DNA from: Castanea sativa | Lineage: Eukaryota; Streptophyta; Magnoliopsida; Fagales; Fagaceae | Reading direction: 5' to 3' | Assembly: GCF_040712315.1 (NCBI RefSeq) | Contig: NC_134013.1 | Coordinates: forward strand, 77,506,001-77,570,000 | Length of the DNA stretch: 64,000 nucleotides | Shown here: positions 11,099 to 22,340 of the stretch, in pieces | Position numbering within the stretch: the first letter of the stretch is position 1 | Layout of the letters: each line of letters begins with the position of its first letter | Notes under the pieces: model-generated | What the model saw: only the letters and a program-made list of their open reading frames with translations | The model's database searches: none | What the model was told of the DNA's origin: nothing | Program-made: the position numbers and the translations under genes

Positions 11099-13076
11099 TT
11101 TATAAGATGTGATTGATAATTGTGAAATGATATTTTGATTAGAGAGGCATATTCAAGCTGAGCTGACCAAAATTCTGCCTAGCTGGGAGTGGGGCTTGCA
11201 AAGAACTATGACTTATATTTGTTATATGCAACCTTTCTAGATTTGTATGACAAGTTTCCAATGAAAGACTGGCTTCATTAGCCATGAGAACAAGCCAAAG
11301 CCAGTTGGACTCATTTGTGACTCTACTTTGCTGATGGATTTGATTGATGGGTTGGGAGCCGGAATAATGGGCCTCGTGCATGTAGGAAATTTGTGCATTG
11401 TAGGGACAGCAATGGATGGGCAGCATTAGAAGTACTTTTTATTCTACTGCTAAACATGTGTAAGTTGGCTGGCATTGTCCATTTTTAGCCCATAATTGGG
11501 TAACTAAAAGTTGGGGGATTTCACCAGAATTTCTATTCACATGCAAAGATTTTTACACAAAAGAATATTTCCATTAGTCTCTCAGAAATCAAAGTGCCTA
11601 TACTCGAAGATTAAGAGAACCATTATAGCCAGACTATAAAAATGATGAGAACTAAGAAAAGCCAAAATAACTCTTGTCAAGAGTGACTTGCCGAAAAGAA
11701 AGAAGGGTCCCTTCAGCGTGCTCAGGAGGTCACCACAGTCCATAGCCATCACCATCAGGAATTTGATTCTGTCCTTTCCTCTAATGTCAGGGAATTTTCA
11801 TTGGAGAGCTTGATTATCCCCACTTCGACATGTGTCACTTCGAGCTATCACTCACCATTGTTTATGGCTTTCGGAGAGAGAGAGACAGGGGGGCGGCATG
11901 GCACAACTTTTCTTGCATTATGCTTAGAGCCTAAGATAATAATTCAGCAATCAACCACCCCACCATTGCTTCTGTGGCCTGGAGCCGGAGATAAAAATTT
12001 GAAAAGATAAAAGCTTTTGTGATAGATTTGTACCAAACAACATGCATGGTGATCAAATGAACAACGTACTCCATATTCCCATTGACTTTTTGGTTACTCC
12101 TATAATTAGATGAATGATTCATGTATTCATTACTTCAAGTTTTGATTCTGGTTGCAAGGAATCTAGACTTGATGGCTACAAAATTTATTCCTAAAAAAGC
12201 ACAACACAAGCTGAAGATAGCTAGCCACACCATTACAGCAACAATGCCTGCATTCGAAGGCATGCACCCGCCAGTTTTAAACCCTATGGGACATGCACTT
12301 AGGCTTTTTCGCTTTGAATCAATTACCAGTTTTAAGGTCTACACCAAACTGCAATCATAATTAGGTGAAACAGTTTCAAAAAGCGACATAGCACTAGAAG
12401 CTATTATTGCGTTATGATACTTTTTAGTTTTTGTTTGTCTGTCATGAATGATCGGAAGAAGTCTGGTTTTTACTTTTGCATATATTAAGATTCTTTTTAC
12501 AGTTAGACTCTATAACGCCAAAAGTAGTGATTATCACACGCACTCACTAATCTAAATAGTCCTCACGCACGGTTACTATTCACATTTTATAGTAGATATT
12601 TGTATTAAAATTGTGGATATCACACATAATTGTGGACATAATGTCTATGAAGTGTACACTATTGAGTGTGTAACGAGAATTTTTCCATTCTACCAAAAAA
12701 AAAAATTTAAAGATTTTTCCTAATGTTAAAGCTGTAATTGTCAAGAAAAAGATATATTACAATGATTGAGTACTGTGTGTGGCATATCTGAGTCTGACCT
12801 CACTCGGCCAAGAACACCACACCGGCACCTAAAACAAATTGGTAGTGGTACTTGGTACAGTGTATGGTTCTAAGGTGATATACTTAATACATATTCTTTT
12901 TTGAGATAACTTAATACATATTCTTTTGCTAGTGTATATATCCGAATTTCCGGTTGGGCATGAATTAATAACATCATAGTCGTTTTAGTCTTGTGTTGTG
13001 TTGGCAGCAAAATGTGTATGGGCACCCATAATATGCAGTTGCCAATAAAAAGGTAAGGCTACTTTAAGTGACAATT
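11099..13076. other. Intergenic, upstream of the ENT8-like gene
   Basis: The first few hundred bases should hold the promoter and 5'UTR of the minus-strand transporter; I see no unambiguous TATA box. Open frames at 11801-12010 and 12121-12360 have no family resemblance and no splice context and are treated as chance. The remainder is AT-rich. Confidence 0.35.
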
Positions 13077-13381
13077 TGGATTCGGATTATAATTGCTGTG
13101 TTTTGAGTTTTTGTATTTTCTTTTTTTCTTTTTTTTTCAACGTGCATAAATAGTAACTGATACTGTTCATACACGTTATTTCACTGTACCGGTTACTATT
13201 CAGCACTGTGCGGAAAACAAAGTTATTGTTCACGCACTGTTCATGGGACCCACAAACACTTTATTCATAAAAAAATATTAAAAATGGGTCCCACGGTACT
13301 ATTTACACATTTAAAAATTATTTTGTTACAATATTTTCAGTTTTCAATTTTTAGTAATAAATTTTATCCAAATAGACCCTA
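13077..13381. mobile_element. Putative MITE (TTTGGAT-ended, TACTGTTCA motifs)
   Basis: Ends AATTTGGATTCGG and the complement of TTATCCAAATAGACCCT form a loose inverted repeat. The interior carries repeated TACTGTTCA / GTTACTATTCA words and TGGGTCCCA / TGGGACCCA. A related segment lies at 29938-30160 (GTCCGTTTGGATATCG ... GGGACCCAAACG). No ORF. Confidence 0.45.
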
Positions 13382-14049
13382 GCTCTTAGGTTGGAAAACA
13401 TTTTCCCTTATTGCCGTACAGGTCCAAAATGGCTTATGGTTGTCAATTTATTTATTAATATTTTTTTTTGCGAGTTTATGAGAAAAAGGACTCAACAGTA
13501 ATAAGTATTTTATAGTTTAATTATCATGTTCTCACATATGATGAAATGCATGCATACATGAAATAGAATAATTAAGAGAAACTCAGAAAGGGGAATAAAA
13601 AACAAAAAGAAAAGAAAGAAAGGGTCCAGAGTCTTTTTTAAAATGGGGGCCTAGGATGTGTTGGATAGGGATTCTTTTTGGAGTGTTAGCTTTTGCATCT
13701 TGTCTCATTTAGCTTTACAACTTCTCATATTTAAGGATTGAAAGAGACCATAGAAGTACAAATTTGGTTTATGAGGGCAAACTTTGAAAGCTATATAAAT
13801 TTCAGTTGTATAGATACCTTGTATTGTTCCATTTTGTTGTTAGTAATACATATTTATGCTGGTATATGCACATAATAAAATAAGTCGTATATGTAGTTCA
13901 TAAAAATTTAAAAAAAAAAAAAAAAGTCATTATATGTTATGTAGTCCAGGACATTGACTATACTTTAATAAGTCAAACATGTGTAGTACATGTATAGTTG
14001 CATGATATCATTTAATGCATATCCCTTTCATTAAAGGAGAAAAAAAGGA
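13382..14049. other. Intergenic, no feature seen
   Basis: AT-rich sequence with short A/T runs; no ORF, repeat pair or RNA gene was recognised. Confidence 0.35.
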
Positions 14050-14183
14050 TAGCCACTTTACAAGTATAAGTATTTGTGGGGCGTGAGAGGAAGAGCCGAG
14101 GTTCAAATATCTAGGAGTGAATTTCACACACATATACATTTAGATTAAGCTATAGTTGAATTTCTATCTTATATAAAAAAAAA
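14050..14183 (+). mobile_element. 5'-truncated SINE, same family as 60284-60447
   Basis: The words TACAAGTATAAGT, TTGTGGGGCGTG, GAGGTTCAAATATC (degenerate B box), CACACACATATACATTTAGA and CTATCTTATATAAAAAAA align in order with the intact copy at 60284-60447. The A-box end is missing or too diverged, and no target-site duplication was found. Confidence 0.65.
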
Positions 14184-14705
14184 TGGAATTATTCAATTTG
14201 TACTTTGTGATACACATCATAACTTCTATATTTTTTTGTTGAAACATCATAACTTCTATCGCATCCTAGGTCTAATCAATGGTTAATTTATCTATATATT
14301 CCCCCAATATAATCATTGTAATATAATAATAGGTCCTGATAATTGGTGTCCTTAGGACATTTATTAATGGAAAATTTTAAGAAAGTTTTAAAATCACTTT
14401 TACGAGAAATTAAAAAAAAAAACATGGTTTTAAAAACCGAACCAATCAAAGAATTGAAAAAGATGCTGGTTTTTGGTTTAACTCAGTTCTTGACTGGTTT
14501 TTTCCCTGTTTTGACCAATTTTTGTTGGTTTTCTCGGTTTTGACCAGACCAATTTTTGGATCAACCGGTTGAATCAGCTGGTCTAGTCTAGTTTTTAAAA
14601 CAGTTAAATATATTACTTACCTTTTTTCTCTCATAAAATTTTTTTTAAAATACTTTCTAAACTAATGCCCTTAGAGCTTTCGTTGACTTAACCCTATAAT
14701 AATTA
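14184..14705. other. Intergenic, no gene
   Basis: Contains a run of GGTTTTGACCAG / AACCGGTTGAATCAGCTGG words giving a chance frame at 14343-14543. No recognisable feature otherwise. Confidence 0.3.
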
Positions 14706-14877
14706 GGTTTTACTAACATTTGCTCTTAAGGCATACATTAGGAAACCATTTAAAAAAAAAATTTATAGGAAAATGAAAAAGTGATTAAATTTTTTGATAG
14801 CATTTTCAAATTTATATAAATAGTTTCCAAAGATGGATGCTTAATGTATGCCCTTAGAGTATACATTAACCGAACCC
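14706..14877. mobile_element. MITE, 'GCATACATTA' family, ~172 bp
   Basis: The left part TTTGCTCTTAAGGCATACAT and the reverse complement of the right part (ATGCCCTTAGAGTATACATT) form terminal inverted repeats. The same architecture, an inverted repeat around GCCCTnAGGGC followed by a weak AT spacer, is seen at 38223-38391 and 56816-57000. The last of these has a perfect 9-bp TSD, pointing to a Mutator-like origin. Confidence 0.55.
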
Positions 14878-14879
14878 AT

Positions 14880-15115
14880 AATAATTTCATGTTCAAAGTT
14901 CTCCTCCAAACCGGGTTGGAGGAGTCTTCTCTAAACCATTACTTGGTAGTTTATCATCCATATGTATTAAATCATATGAGTCACTAAATCATTTAAATAA
15001 GTCACATGACTATTAAGTAGGTCGTGTGACTAAAAGCATACATGGATGGTTTTATGAATTGTCACATAGTGGGTTTGAGAAAACTTCCTTATACTAGTTT
15101 AGAAACATTTTATCA
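14880..15115. repeat. Dispersed AT-rich repeat, related to 36320-36520 and 4320-4500
   Basis: The words ATGTATTAAATCAT, AAATAAGTCACATGACTATTAA, GTCACATAGTGGGTTTG and ACTAGTTTAGAAA recur in the same order at 36395-36500. The ends (CTCCTCCAAACC at the left, AAACTTCC...CTAGTTTAGA at the right) suggest a short inverted-repeat element; the boundaries are uncertain. Confidence 0.45.
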
Positions 15116-15392
15116 TAATTTCATTTAGGGTGAGTTTGATTTAGCTTTAGAAATTGTGCTTTTTCAACAAGTGGTGGGACAAAAAGTAAGATTTAATATT
15201 GCAGCTCAAGGGATCCATTACATAAATGCAAAAAAATCACATTTACTGGGCCAAAAACACGATTTGAAATTTTACTAATCATCGTCACTAATCATCATCC
15301 ATATCCTGTGTTCTATTACACATTTGTATTCCAAACTCAAGATGTCTTTTAAGCTTTTGTGTTGAGTATAATTAAGGCTATTAGAGGATTAG

Positions 15393-16086
15393 TGTGGGGA
15401 GTAAAAGGGCCCAAGCGGGCATATGGGCCTTTGGGCTGTAACATGGAGGGCCGACCTGCTCCAGGATCAAACTCTATGAGTTGGCCCATACGCCGAGGGT
15501 CCGAGGATACAGCCGAGGACGAGCTTCTCCTCGGAAAAGCCCTAGAGAATTCAAAGTTTCATTATGAAGGTCAAAGCACAACTCTGGAAAGACCAGTGGT
15601 TAAAAGGGGACATCCTGAATCTTCTAGATGCACCAGTATTAAAGAAAATATCAAGAATAAAGGCTGTCACCTCCGCATTAAAGGCTCTGCACCTACCTCC
15701 CTGGCCGCATTAATGGGGAGGTGACCCCTGAATAGTGAGGTGGAAACTTCTAGTCACTGTTCAAAAAGTATCAGGAAAGGAAGTATAAAAGGGGGGTAAA
15801 GGCCAAAGAAAAGGGGGATCGGAAAACTAAGAAAGAAATTAAGAACTTGTAATTTTAAAGGAAGAAAGAGAAATAATAAAGAAGTAGTCCTCGGCTCGAG
15901 TCTGAGAAGATCCATTTGTCATTATCGTTCGTTATTTACTTGTGTTTGCTTATAAAAGCCTGTTATCAAGCTCCCAGCACTTCTAACCTAGGTTTCAAGC
16001 CCACACTCTACAAATCTTATTGTTTAAGGCTCATTGGGCCTGAGCCCGTGATTGTCTTTGGGTCCAGGTGCAATTGTACACTTACA
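15393..16086 (+). repeat. 5' LTR of the Tat-type element (694 bp)
   Basis: It begins TGTGGGGAGTAAAAGGGCC and ends GTACACTTACA. A TATA motif (GTATAAAAGG) lies at 15783-15792 in the U3/R region. It is identical to the 3' LTR except for about nine substitutions and the lack of a 21-bp duplicated unit. The frame at 15359-15724 lies within this non-coding LTR and is not a gene. Confidence 0.95.
15783..15792 (+). promoter_or_regulatory. TATA box in the 5' LTR
   Basis: GTATAAAAGG is followed by a purine-rich leader, and the same motif is at 26222-26231 in the 3' LTR. It is the best candidate for the core promoter of the genomic RNA; activity cannot be judged. Confidence 0.55.
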
Positions 16087-16088
16087 AT

Positions 16089-16106
16089 TGGCGCCGTCTG
16101 TGGGAA
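16089..16106 (+). other. Primer binding site
   Basis: TGGCGCCGTCTGTGGGAA starts two bases after the 5' LTR end. TGGCGCC starts are typical of PBSs in plant Ty3/gypsy elements. I do not assign the primer tRNA with confidence. Confidence 0.7.
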
Positions 16107-16133
16107 ACCTGGTCTAGAAAAGGTTGGGATACC

Positions 16134-17186
16134 ATGGCAGGCCTAGGTTCTCACCATGCAGAGTCACAGGGATCACAACCGGAGGATCGTTTCGAGCGCC
16201 TTGAGCGTCAAAGGGATCGTGAGGGAAGTGTCCATACAGAATACCCCGGCGCTAGCCATACTCATGATGGGGGTAGCACCACCCACGAGGAGGGTTCTAA
16301 ATCCATGCAGAAGGAAATCAATCGTCTGAAGAGAAAGTTACGTCGTGCTAAACGTAGGTTTTCACCATCCTCATCTAATCCTTCCTTAGAGGAGGATAGG
16401 GGAGGTGGCTACAGCTCAAGGTCGTGCTCTCCCACCAGTGCAACATCCTCCGGTGAGGAGGACGACCAGCCAACTCGCAGACGTAAGAAGCTTCATTCTA
16501 GGGGCTTAGGCAACGATGCTATGAGTAGGGCATTGCACCAACTCTCCAAATCTCCATTTACACGGAGGATTGAGAAAGGAAGGCTTCCCAGAAGGTTTAT
16601 CCAGCCCACTTTCACCATCTATAATGGCCGGACTGATCCGGTGGAGCATGTGAGTCACTTTAACCAGAGGATGGCGGTGCACTTTCACAACGAGACCCTG
16701 ATGTGTAAAGTTTTTCCCTCTAGCCTGGGACCTGTTGCTATGAGGTGGTTCAACGGCCTTAAGTCGGGGTCTATAGGTTCGTTTGGGGAGCTTACTAGAG
16801 CATTCGCTTCGCGGTTCATTATGTGTAGCAGAGTCCCTCGGCCCTTGGACTCGCTGTTATCCATGACTATGAGGGAGGGGGAGACGTTGAAAGCATACTC
16901 CGACCGTTATTGGGAGATGTTTAATGAAATAGATGGCGACTTTGATGAGATGACGCTTAATACCTTTAAGGTAGGCCTCCCTACTGATCACGACCTGAGA
17001 AAGTCTTTGACTAAAAAACCCGTCCGCAACGTACGCCGCCTCATGGACCGTATTGACGAGTATAAGAGAGTGGAGGAAGACCAACAGCAAGGAAAGGGTA
17101 AGGAAAAGGTTATCCCACAGGAGAGAAGGGATTTCAGGTCGGACAGATACCACAATAACAGGCCGAGGAGAGATTATGTGGGATAG
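16134..17186 (+). pseudogene. gag region of the Tat-type gag-pol frame
   Basis: The start is taken at ATG 16134 (ACCATGGCAGG, good context), 48 bases after the LTR, although the frame stays open into the LTR. Of 350 codons the first ~150 are hydrophilic, with basic and Ser/acidic patches (RLKRKLRRAKRRFSPSSSN). A retrotransposon gag domain follows, from about FIQPTFTIYNGRTDPVEHVS through MRWFNGL and FASRFI to LNTFKVGLP. The frame meets TAG at 17184 and TGA at 17226 but continues in register. In related elements gag runs on into pol, so these stops look like lesions. The product would form the particle. Marked as pseudogene because of the downstream stops. Confidence 0.85.
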
Positions 17187-18146
17187 TCTGTCTCGGCAGC
17201 ACCTCAGGCCGTGAACACTGTATTCTGAGAACCAGTACATCAGCTGCTAGAGAAAGTTCGTAAGGAACCCTTCTTCAAATGGCCTGATAAGATGGCAGGA
17301 GACCCTGCGAAGAGGAATCAGAACCTCTTTTGCCAGTACCACCAGGATGTGGGCCATACTACTGAGAACTGTCGGACCCTTTGGAACCACTTGGAACAGC
17401 TTGTCAGTGAAGGAAAACTGAAGCAGCACCTGTGCCAACCTAGCGGGCAAGGCAGTCAATCTGGTTCAAACAATCAGAGGAATAATTCATCTCGGCCGGC
17501 TTTAGGAACAATTAATGTTATTTTTGCTGCACCTGGCAGGATCGGTTCGGCTCCCACTAGGGTGATGGCAGTTTCTCATTCTCAGGCCGAGGATACGGGC
17601 TGCAAGCCGAAGAGGTTGAAGCTCAATTTGCCCGTCTTGGGATTTTCTGAGGAGGATAAAGTAGGGACTATCCAACCCCATGACGACGCTCTTGTAGTTA
17701 CGCTCAGGATAGGGAACTATGATGTGAGGAGGGTGATGATTGATCAGGGCAGCGGTGCAGATATCATGTACCCTGATCTATTTAAGGGGTTAAGATTGAA
17801 GCTGGAAGATCTTACTCCTTACGATTCGCCGCTTATAAGCTTCGAAGGGAGGTCCGTTGTGCCGAAGGGACAGATTCGTTTGCCCGTTCAATCCGGCTCA
17901 GAAACGGTTGAAGTGGACTTCATCGTGGTTGATGCGTACTCTCCATACACGGCCATCCTCGCCAGGCCTTGGCTGCACGCTCTGGGAGCTGTCTCCTCTA
18001 CTTTGCATGTTAAAGTTAAATTCCCCTCGGGGGAATATGTTGAGGAAGTTCTCGGCAGCCAATCGGTGGCCAGGCAATGCATATCGGCTGTAGTATTGCA
18101 TCAGACAGAAGCCGAGCCTTCGGCTTTAATCACCAAAGACTTATAG
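17187..18146 (+). pseudogene. Zinc-finger-like and aspartic protease region
   Basis: This continues the gag frame. A Cys/His cluster (CQYHQDVGHTTENC) near 17330-17370 matches the single degenerate finger seen in such elements. The protease segment has MIDQGSGADIM (17738 on), where the D-x-G catalytic signature is D-Q-G, then a hydrophobic ILARPWLHALGAVSS block typical of the flap and C-terminal part. The frame ends at TAG 18144-18146 and resumes in the same register, so this is a nonsense lesion and not a frameshift. The protease would process the polyprotein. Confidence 0.82.
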
Positions 18147-19688
18147 CAGTTAACAGCTCCTGGTTCATCTGGGATGGTGACAGGAGAGGAGACACAGTGT
18201 GAGGAGTTAGAGAAGTTTCTAGTAGCCGATAACCCAGAGAGGTTCTTCCAAGTCGGCATACTTTTGCCACACCAAGAGAAGATCGAATTGTTAGAATTTC
18301 TGAAGGACAATGTTGATGTTTTTGCGTGGGATCCTTACGAAGCTCCAAGCGTCGATCCGAGCTTCATTTGTCATCATTTAAATGTCAACCCAACTATTGT
18401 TCCGAGAAGGCAGCCACCTCGGCGCTCTTCCAGAGAACACTCCGAGGCTGTGAAGGAAGAGGTGCTTAAACTCAAGAGGGCTGGGGCTATCAAAGAAGTT
18501 TTCTACCCCGAGTGGTTGGCCCATACAGTTGTTGTTAAAAAGAAGAATGGAACGTGGAGGGTATGTGTGGACTTTACTGATCTGAACAAGGCCTGTCCCA
18601 AAGATTCGTTCCCAATGCCGCGTATTGACCAACTGGTGGATGCCACTGTCGGACATCCTCGGATGAGTTTTTTGGACACTTTCCAAGGTTACCACCAGAT
18701 TCCCTTGGCAATGGAGGACCAAGAAAAGACTGCCTTCATTACTCCGACGGGGAATTATCATTATAAGGTCATGCCATTTGGTTTGAAAAATGCTGGGGCT
18801 ACTTACCAAAGAATGATGACCAGGATGTTCGAACAGCAGTTGGGGAAGACGATTGAGATGTATGTAGACGATATGGTGGTAAAGAGCAAAACGATACCTT
18901 CACACGTGAGAGACCTGGCTGACACCTTTCAAGTGTTAAGAAAGTACAAGCTGCGCCTTAATGCCTCAAAATGTTCTTTCGGCGTTGGGTCTGGAAAGTT
19001 TTTGGGGTACATGATCACTCATAGAGGCATAGAGGTAAACCCAGCACAGGTGAGGGCTATTCAGGACTTGCAGCCTCCTCGCAACCCAAAGGAAATCCAG
19101 AAATTGACTGGGATGATTGCCGCATTGAATAGGTTTATCTCTCGGTCAGCTGATCGATGTCGTCCCTTCTTCCAATTGTTGAATAAGTGGAAAGGGTTTC
19201 AATGGACCGAGGACTGCGTGTTAGCTTTCCAACAGCTTAAACAATATCTTCCTCGGCCACCCATTTTGTCTCGCCCCGAGACAGACGAGGTCTTGTTTGC
19301 TTATCTGGCAGTGGCCGTACACGCGGTCAGCCTGGTCCTTATCAGGAATGAAAGTGGGATGCAAAGACCGGTCTACTACGTTAGTAAGTCTTTGGGTGAA
19401 GCTGAGGTGCGTTACTTGCTCTTGGAGAAAGCGTTTTTGGCTATAGTTCATACCATGCAGAAACTTCCTCATTATTTCCAGTCTCATACTGTGGTTGTTC
19501 TAACCCAATTGCCTCTTAAGGCGGTGTTACGCAGTACTGATTACTCTGGCAATGTGGCAAAATGGGGAACCATTTTGGGAGCTTTTGATGTTAAGTATAA
19601 ACCTCGCACCTCGGTGAAGGGCCAGGTCCTCGTTGACTTGGTGGCAGAGTTTACCGAACCATTGCTAGAAGAAACTCTAAAAGAATAA
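18147..19688 (+). pseudogene. Reverse transcriptase plus RT-linked RNase H region
   Basis: Same frame as gag. RT landmarks in order: VVKKKNGTWRVCVDFTDLNKA, MSFLDTFQGYHQIPL (first catalytic Asp), VMPFGLKNAGATYQRMM, and YVDDMVVKS with the catalytic DD pair, then FLGYMITHRGIEVNP of the thumb region. The following RNase H-like segment (PVYYVSKSLGEAEVRYLLLEK) is degenerate, as usual in Tat elements that have a second RNase H. TAA at 19686-19688 interrupts the frame, which continues in register. RT domains themselves carry no stop or frameshift. Confidence 0.9.
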
Positions 19689-20603
19689 CACATGGATGAA
19701 AAATCAGTTGGTGTGATTACAGCTGCCATGCCTCCGATTTGGAAAGTGCATATGGATGGGGCGGCTAATCAGAGAGGGTCTGGGGTTGGACTTGTTATTA
19801 CGTTCCTTGAGGGAATTGTCTTCGAAAAATCTTTGAGATTGGCGTTCTCGGCTACTAACAATGAGATTGAATATGAAGCAGTCGTGGTAGGCATGCAGAT
19901 GGTACGTAAGATGGGTGGAAAGGAAGTCCATGTGTTCTCAGACTCTCAGTTAGTGGTCGGCCAGGTCATGGGGACCATGGAGGCCAAGGACACAAGAATG
20001 CAAGAATATCTGGCCCAGGTCAAGCGTCAGCAAGCAGAATTCGACTCCTTTGTCTTAGCTCACATCTCTAGGAGTGGGAACACTCATGCCGATTCCTTGG
20101 CTACGTTAGCAACGTCCTCGGCTCAAGACTTGCCCAGGATTATCCTTGTGGAGGATCTGCTGGAGCCAACTCTTATCCCCGCCAGGGCGGCTCGCGTCCA
20201 TCTAATAAGATTTGGACCTAGTTGGATGGACCCAATCGTATCTTTTCTTAAGAACGACATCCTCCCTGAGGACAAATCTGAAGCAAAGAAGGTGCATCGA
20301 AAGGCGCCACGTTTTTGGCTATCCGAGGATCAGAAGCTGTATAAACGATCCTTTTCAGGACCGTACTTGTTGTGTGTGCACCCTGAATCAACAGAAGCGT
20401 TACTAGAGGAACTGCATGAGGGAATTTGTGGGAGCCACACTAGGGGAAGGACCTTAGCCCATAGAGCTCTAACTCAGGTTAATTGGTGGCCCAACATGCA
20501 GAGAGAGGCTCAGGACTATGCCAGAAAATGTGATCAATGCCAGAGGTTTGCCCCTAATATTCATCATCCTGGTGGGGTTCTTAACCCTCTCTCCAGTTCT
20601 TAG
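19689..20603 (+). pseudogene. Second RNase H and integrase zinc-binding region
   Basis: In-frame continuation. The RNase H core residues are present: Asp in VHMDGAANQRGSG, Glu in NNEIEYEAVVVGM, Asp in VFSDSQLVVGQV, and the last Asp in GNTHADSLATLA. This full D-E-D-D set contrasts with the decayed first RNase H. The integrase HHCC domain follows (HEGICGSHTRG ... CDQCQRF). Stop codons TAG at 20601 and 20613 separate it from the integrase core. Confidence 0.88.
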
Positions 20604-21200
20604 CCTTTTGCGTAGTGGGGATTGGACATAGTGGGGCCATTTCTGAGAGCATCAGGAAATAAAAGATGGCTTCTTGTGGGAACAAACTATTTCACCAAAT
20701 GGGTTGAAGCCGAGCCCTTAGCAAATATCAGAGATATTGATTCCAAGAAGTTTGTCTGGAAAAATATTGTCACTAGATTCGGTATACCACACACACTTAT
20801 CTCCGACAATGGTGTTCAATTTGACAGCAAGGCCTTTAGGCAATATTGTGGTGACATGGGTATCACAAACAGATACTCCACCCTAGCTTATCCTCAGGGA
20901 AATGGGCAAGCCGAGGCCATTAACAAGGTCATAGTTAGTGGGCTTAAGAAAAGGTTGGACGATGCGAAAGGCAGATGGGTAGAAGAGCTCCCTCATGTTC
21001 TATGGACGTATCGAACCACACCGTGCAGGTCCACGGGAGAAACGCCATTCTCTATGACTTATGGAGCCGAGACGGTGATACCTCTGGAATCTGGATTTCC
21101 CACCATAAAGACAAGTTCTTTTAGCCCGGAGAATAACAATGGACTCCTGGAGAAAGGTCTTGATTTACTCGAGGAACGACGCGAGGCAGCCATGGTCTAA
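20604..21200 (+). pseudogene. Integrase catalytic core
   Basis: The D,D35E triad is recognisable: Asp in GLDIVGPF, Asp in LISDNGVQFD, and Glu in NGQAEAINKVI. The core ends with the typical LPHVLWTYRTTPCRSTGETPF block. TAG at 20613 lies just before the first catalytic Asp and TAA at 21198 closes the segment, both in register. This region would insert the cDNA copy into the host genome. Confidence 0.9.
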
Positions 21201-21461
21201 ATGGCTTATTATCAACAGAAGCTAAAACGGGGGTATGATGCCCATGTGAAGCTAAGGCCACTTGCACCTGGTGATCTTGTACTAAGGAAAGTTGTAGGCA
21301 CTTCTAAGAACCCAGCTTGGGGTAAGCTAGGACCCAACTGGGAAGGCCCCTATCGTATTGTTTCAGTAGCAGGCATAGGGTCATATCGGTTAGCTGACCT
21401 AGATGAAAGAATTGTACCACGCCCGTGGAATGTAAATAATCTTAGAAGGTATTATTATTAA
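21201..21461 (+). pseudogene. Integrase C-terminal end of the gag-pol frame
   Basis: 86 codons (MAYYQQKLKRGYD ... NLRRYYY) with the GPY/F-type motif NWEGPYRIV and the preceding LAPGDLVLRKV, the normal end of a Ty3/gypsy polyprotein. It is in the same frame as everything from 16134. The natural terminator is TAA at 21459-21461. No chromodomain follows, in line with Tat elements. Confidence 0.85.
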
Positions 21462-21524
21462 TAAAATGGGTTTTTTTCAGTTGATATTTCAAAGTTATGA
21501 GTACCTCTGACACCTGTAACTACT

Positions 21525-22340
21525 ATTCTTAAGAATCAAACAGAAACTTGGTTAAGTGCAGTCCTCGGACCACAAACCTTGTGGAAATTGATGTCTTGTC
21601 ATTTGTTAAACAGAACCTTAGTTATGCCGGGTCCTCGGACCTCCTACTTTGGGGAAATTAACATTTGAGGCTACCGTTCTTAAGAATCAAACAGAAACTT
21701 GGTTAAGTGCAGTCCTCGGACCACAAACCTTGTGGAAATTGATGTCTTGTCATTTGTTAAACAGAAGCTTAGTTATGCCGGGTCCTCGGACCTCCTACTT
21801 TGGGGAAATTAACATTTGAGGCTACCGTTCTTAAGAATCAAATAGAAACTTGGTTAAGTGCAGTCATCGGACCACAAACCTTGTGAAAATTGATGTCTTG
21901 TCATTTGTTAAACAGAACCTTAGTTATGCCGGGTCCTCGGACCTTCTACTTTGGGGAAATTAACATTTGAGGCTACCGTTCTTAAGAATCAAACAGAAAC
22001 TTGGTTAAGTGCAGTCCTCGGACCACAAACCTTGTGGAAATTGATGTCTTGTCATTTGTTAAACAGAACCTTAGTTATGCCGGGTCCTCGAACCTCCTAC
22101 TTTGGGGAAATTAACATTTGAGGCTACTGTTCTTAAGAATCAAACAGAAACTTGGTTAAGTGCAGTCCTCGGACCACAAACCCTGTGGAAATTGATGTCT
22201 TGTCATTTGTTAAATAGAACCTTAGTTTTGCCGAGTCTTCGAACTTCCTACTTTGGGGAAATTAACATTTGAAACTACTGTTCTTAAAAATCAAATAGGG
22301 ACTTGGTTAAGTATAGTCCTCGGACCAAACCTTGTCACTA
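21525..22340 (+). repeat. 151-bp tandem array in the retrotransposon 3' region
   Basis: Six copies of a 151-bp unit begin with TTCTTAAGAATCAAACAGAA-like sequence at 21526, 21677, 21828, 21979, 22130 and 22281 (period exactly 151). Each contains AGTCCTCGGACCACAAACC and GCCGGGTCCTCGGACCTCC. Units 2-4 are nearly identical, unit 5 is slightly diverged, and unit 6 is degenerate and shortened. The array starts about 60 bp after the pol stop codon and has no ORF. Confidence 0.92.

Noticed and set aside
12121..12360. 79-codon frame with coding-like look
   Set aside because: No recognisable motif, no promoter or splice context; kept only as part of the intergenic description.
15359..15724. 121-codon frame, repeated at 25810-26163
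   Set aside because: Both lie inside the two LTRs; the frame is a by-product of non-coding LTR sequence.
17247..17459. Minus-strand frames across gag-pol (for example 17247-17459, 17888-18101, 18378-18809, 19221-19487, 19704-19931)
   Set aside because: They are shadows of the plus-strand polyprotein and have no domain, start context or splicing of their own.
21525..22340. CRISPR-like regular repeat array
   Set aside because: The units are contiguous 151-bp tandem repeats without spacers, and this is a plant retrotransposon.
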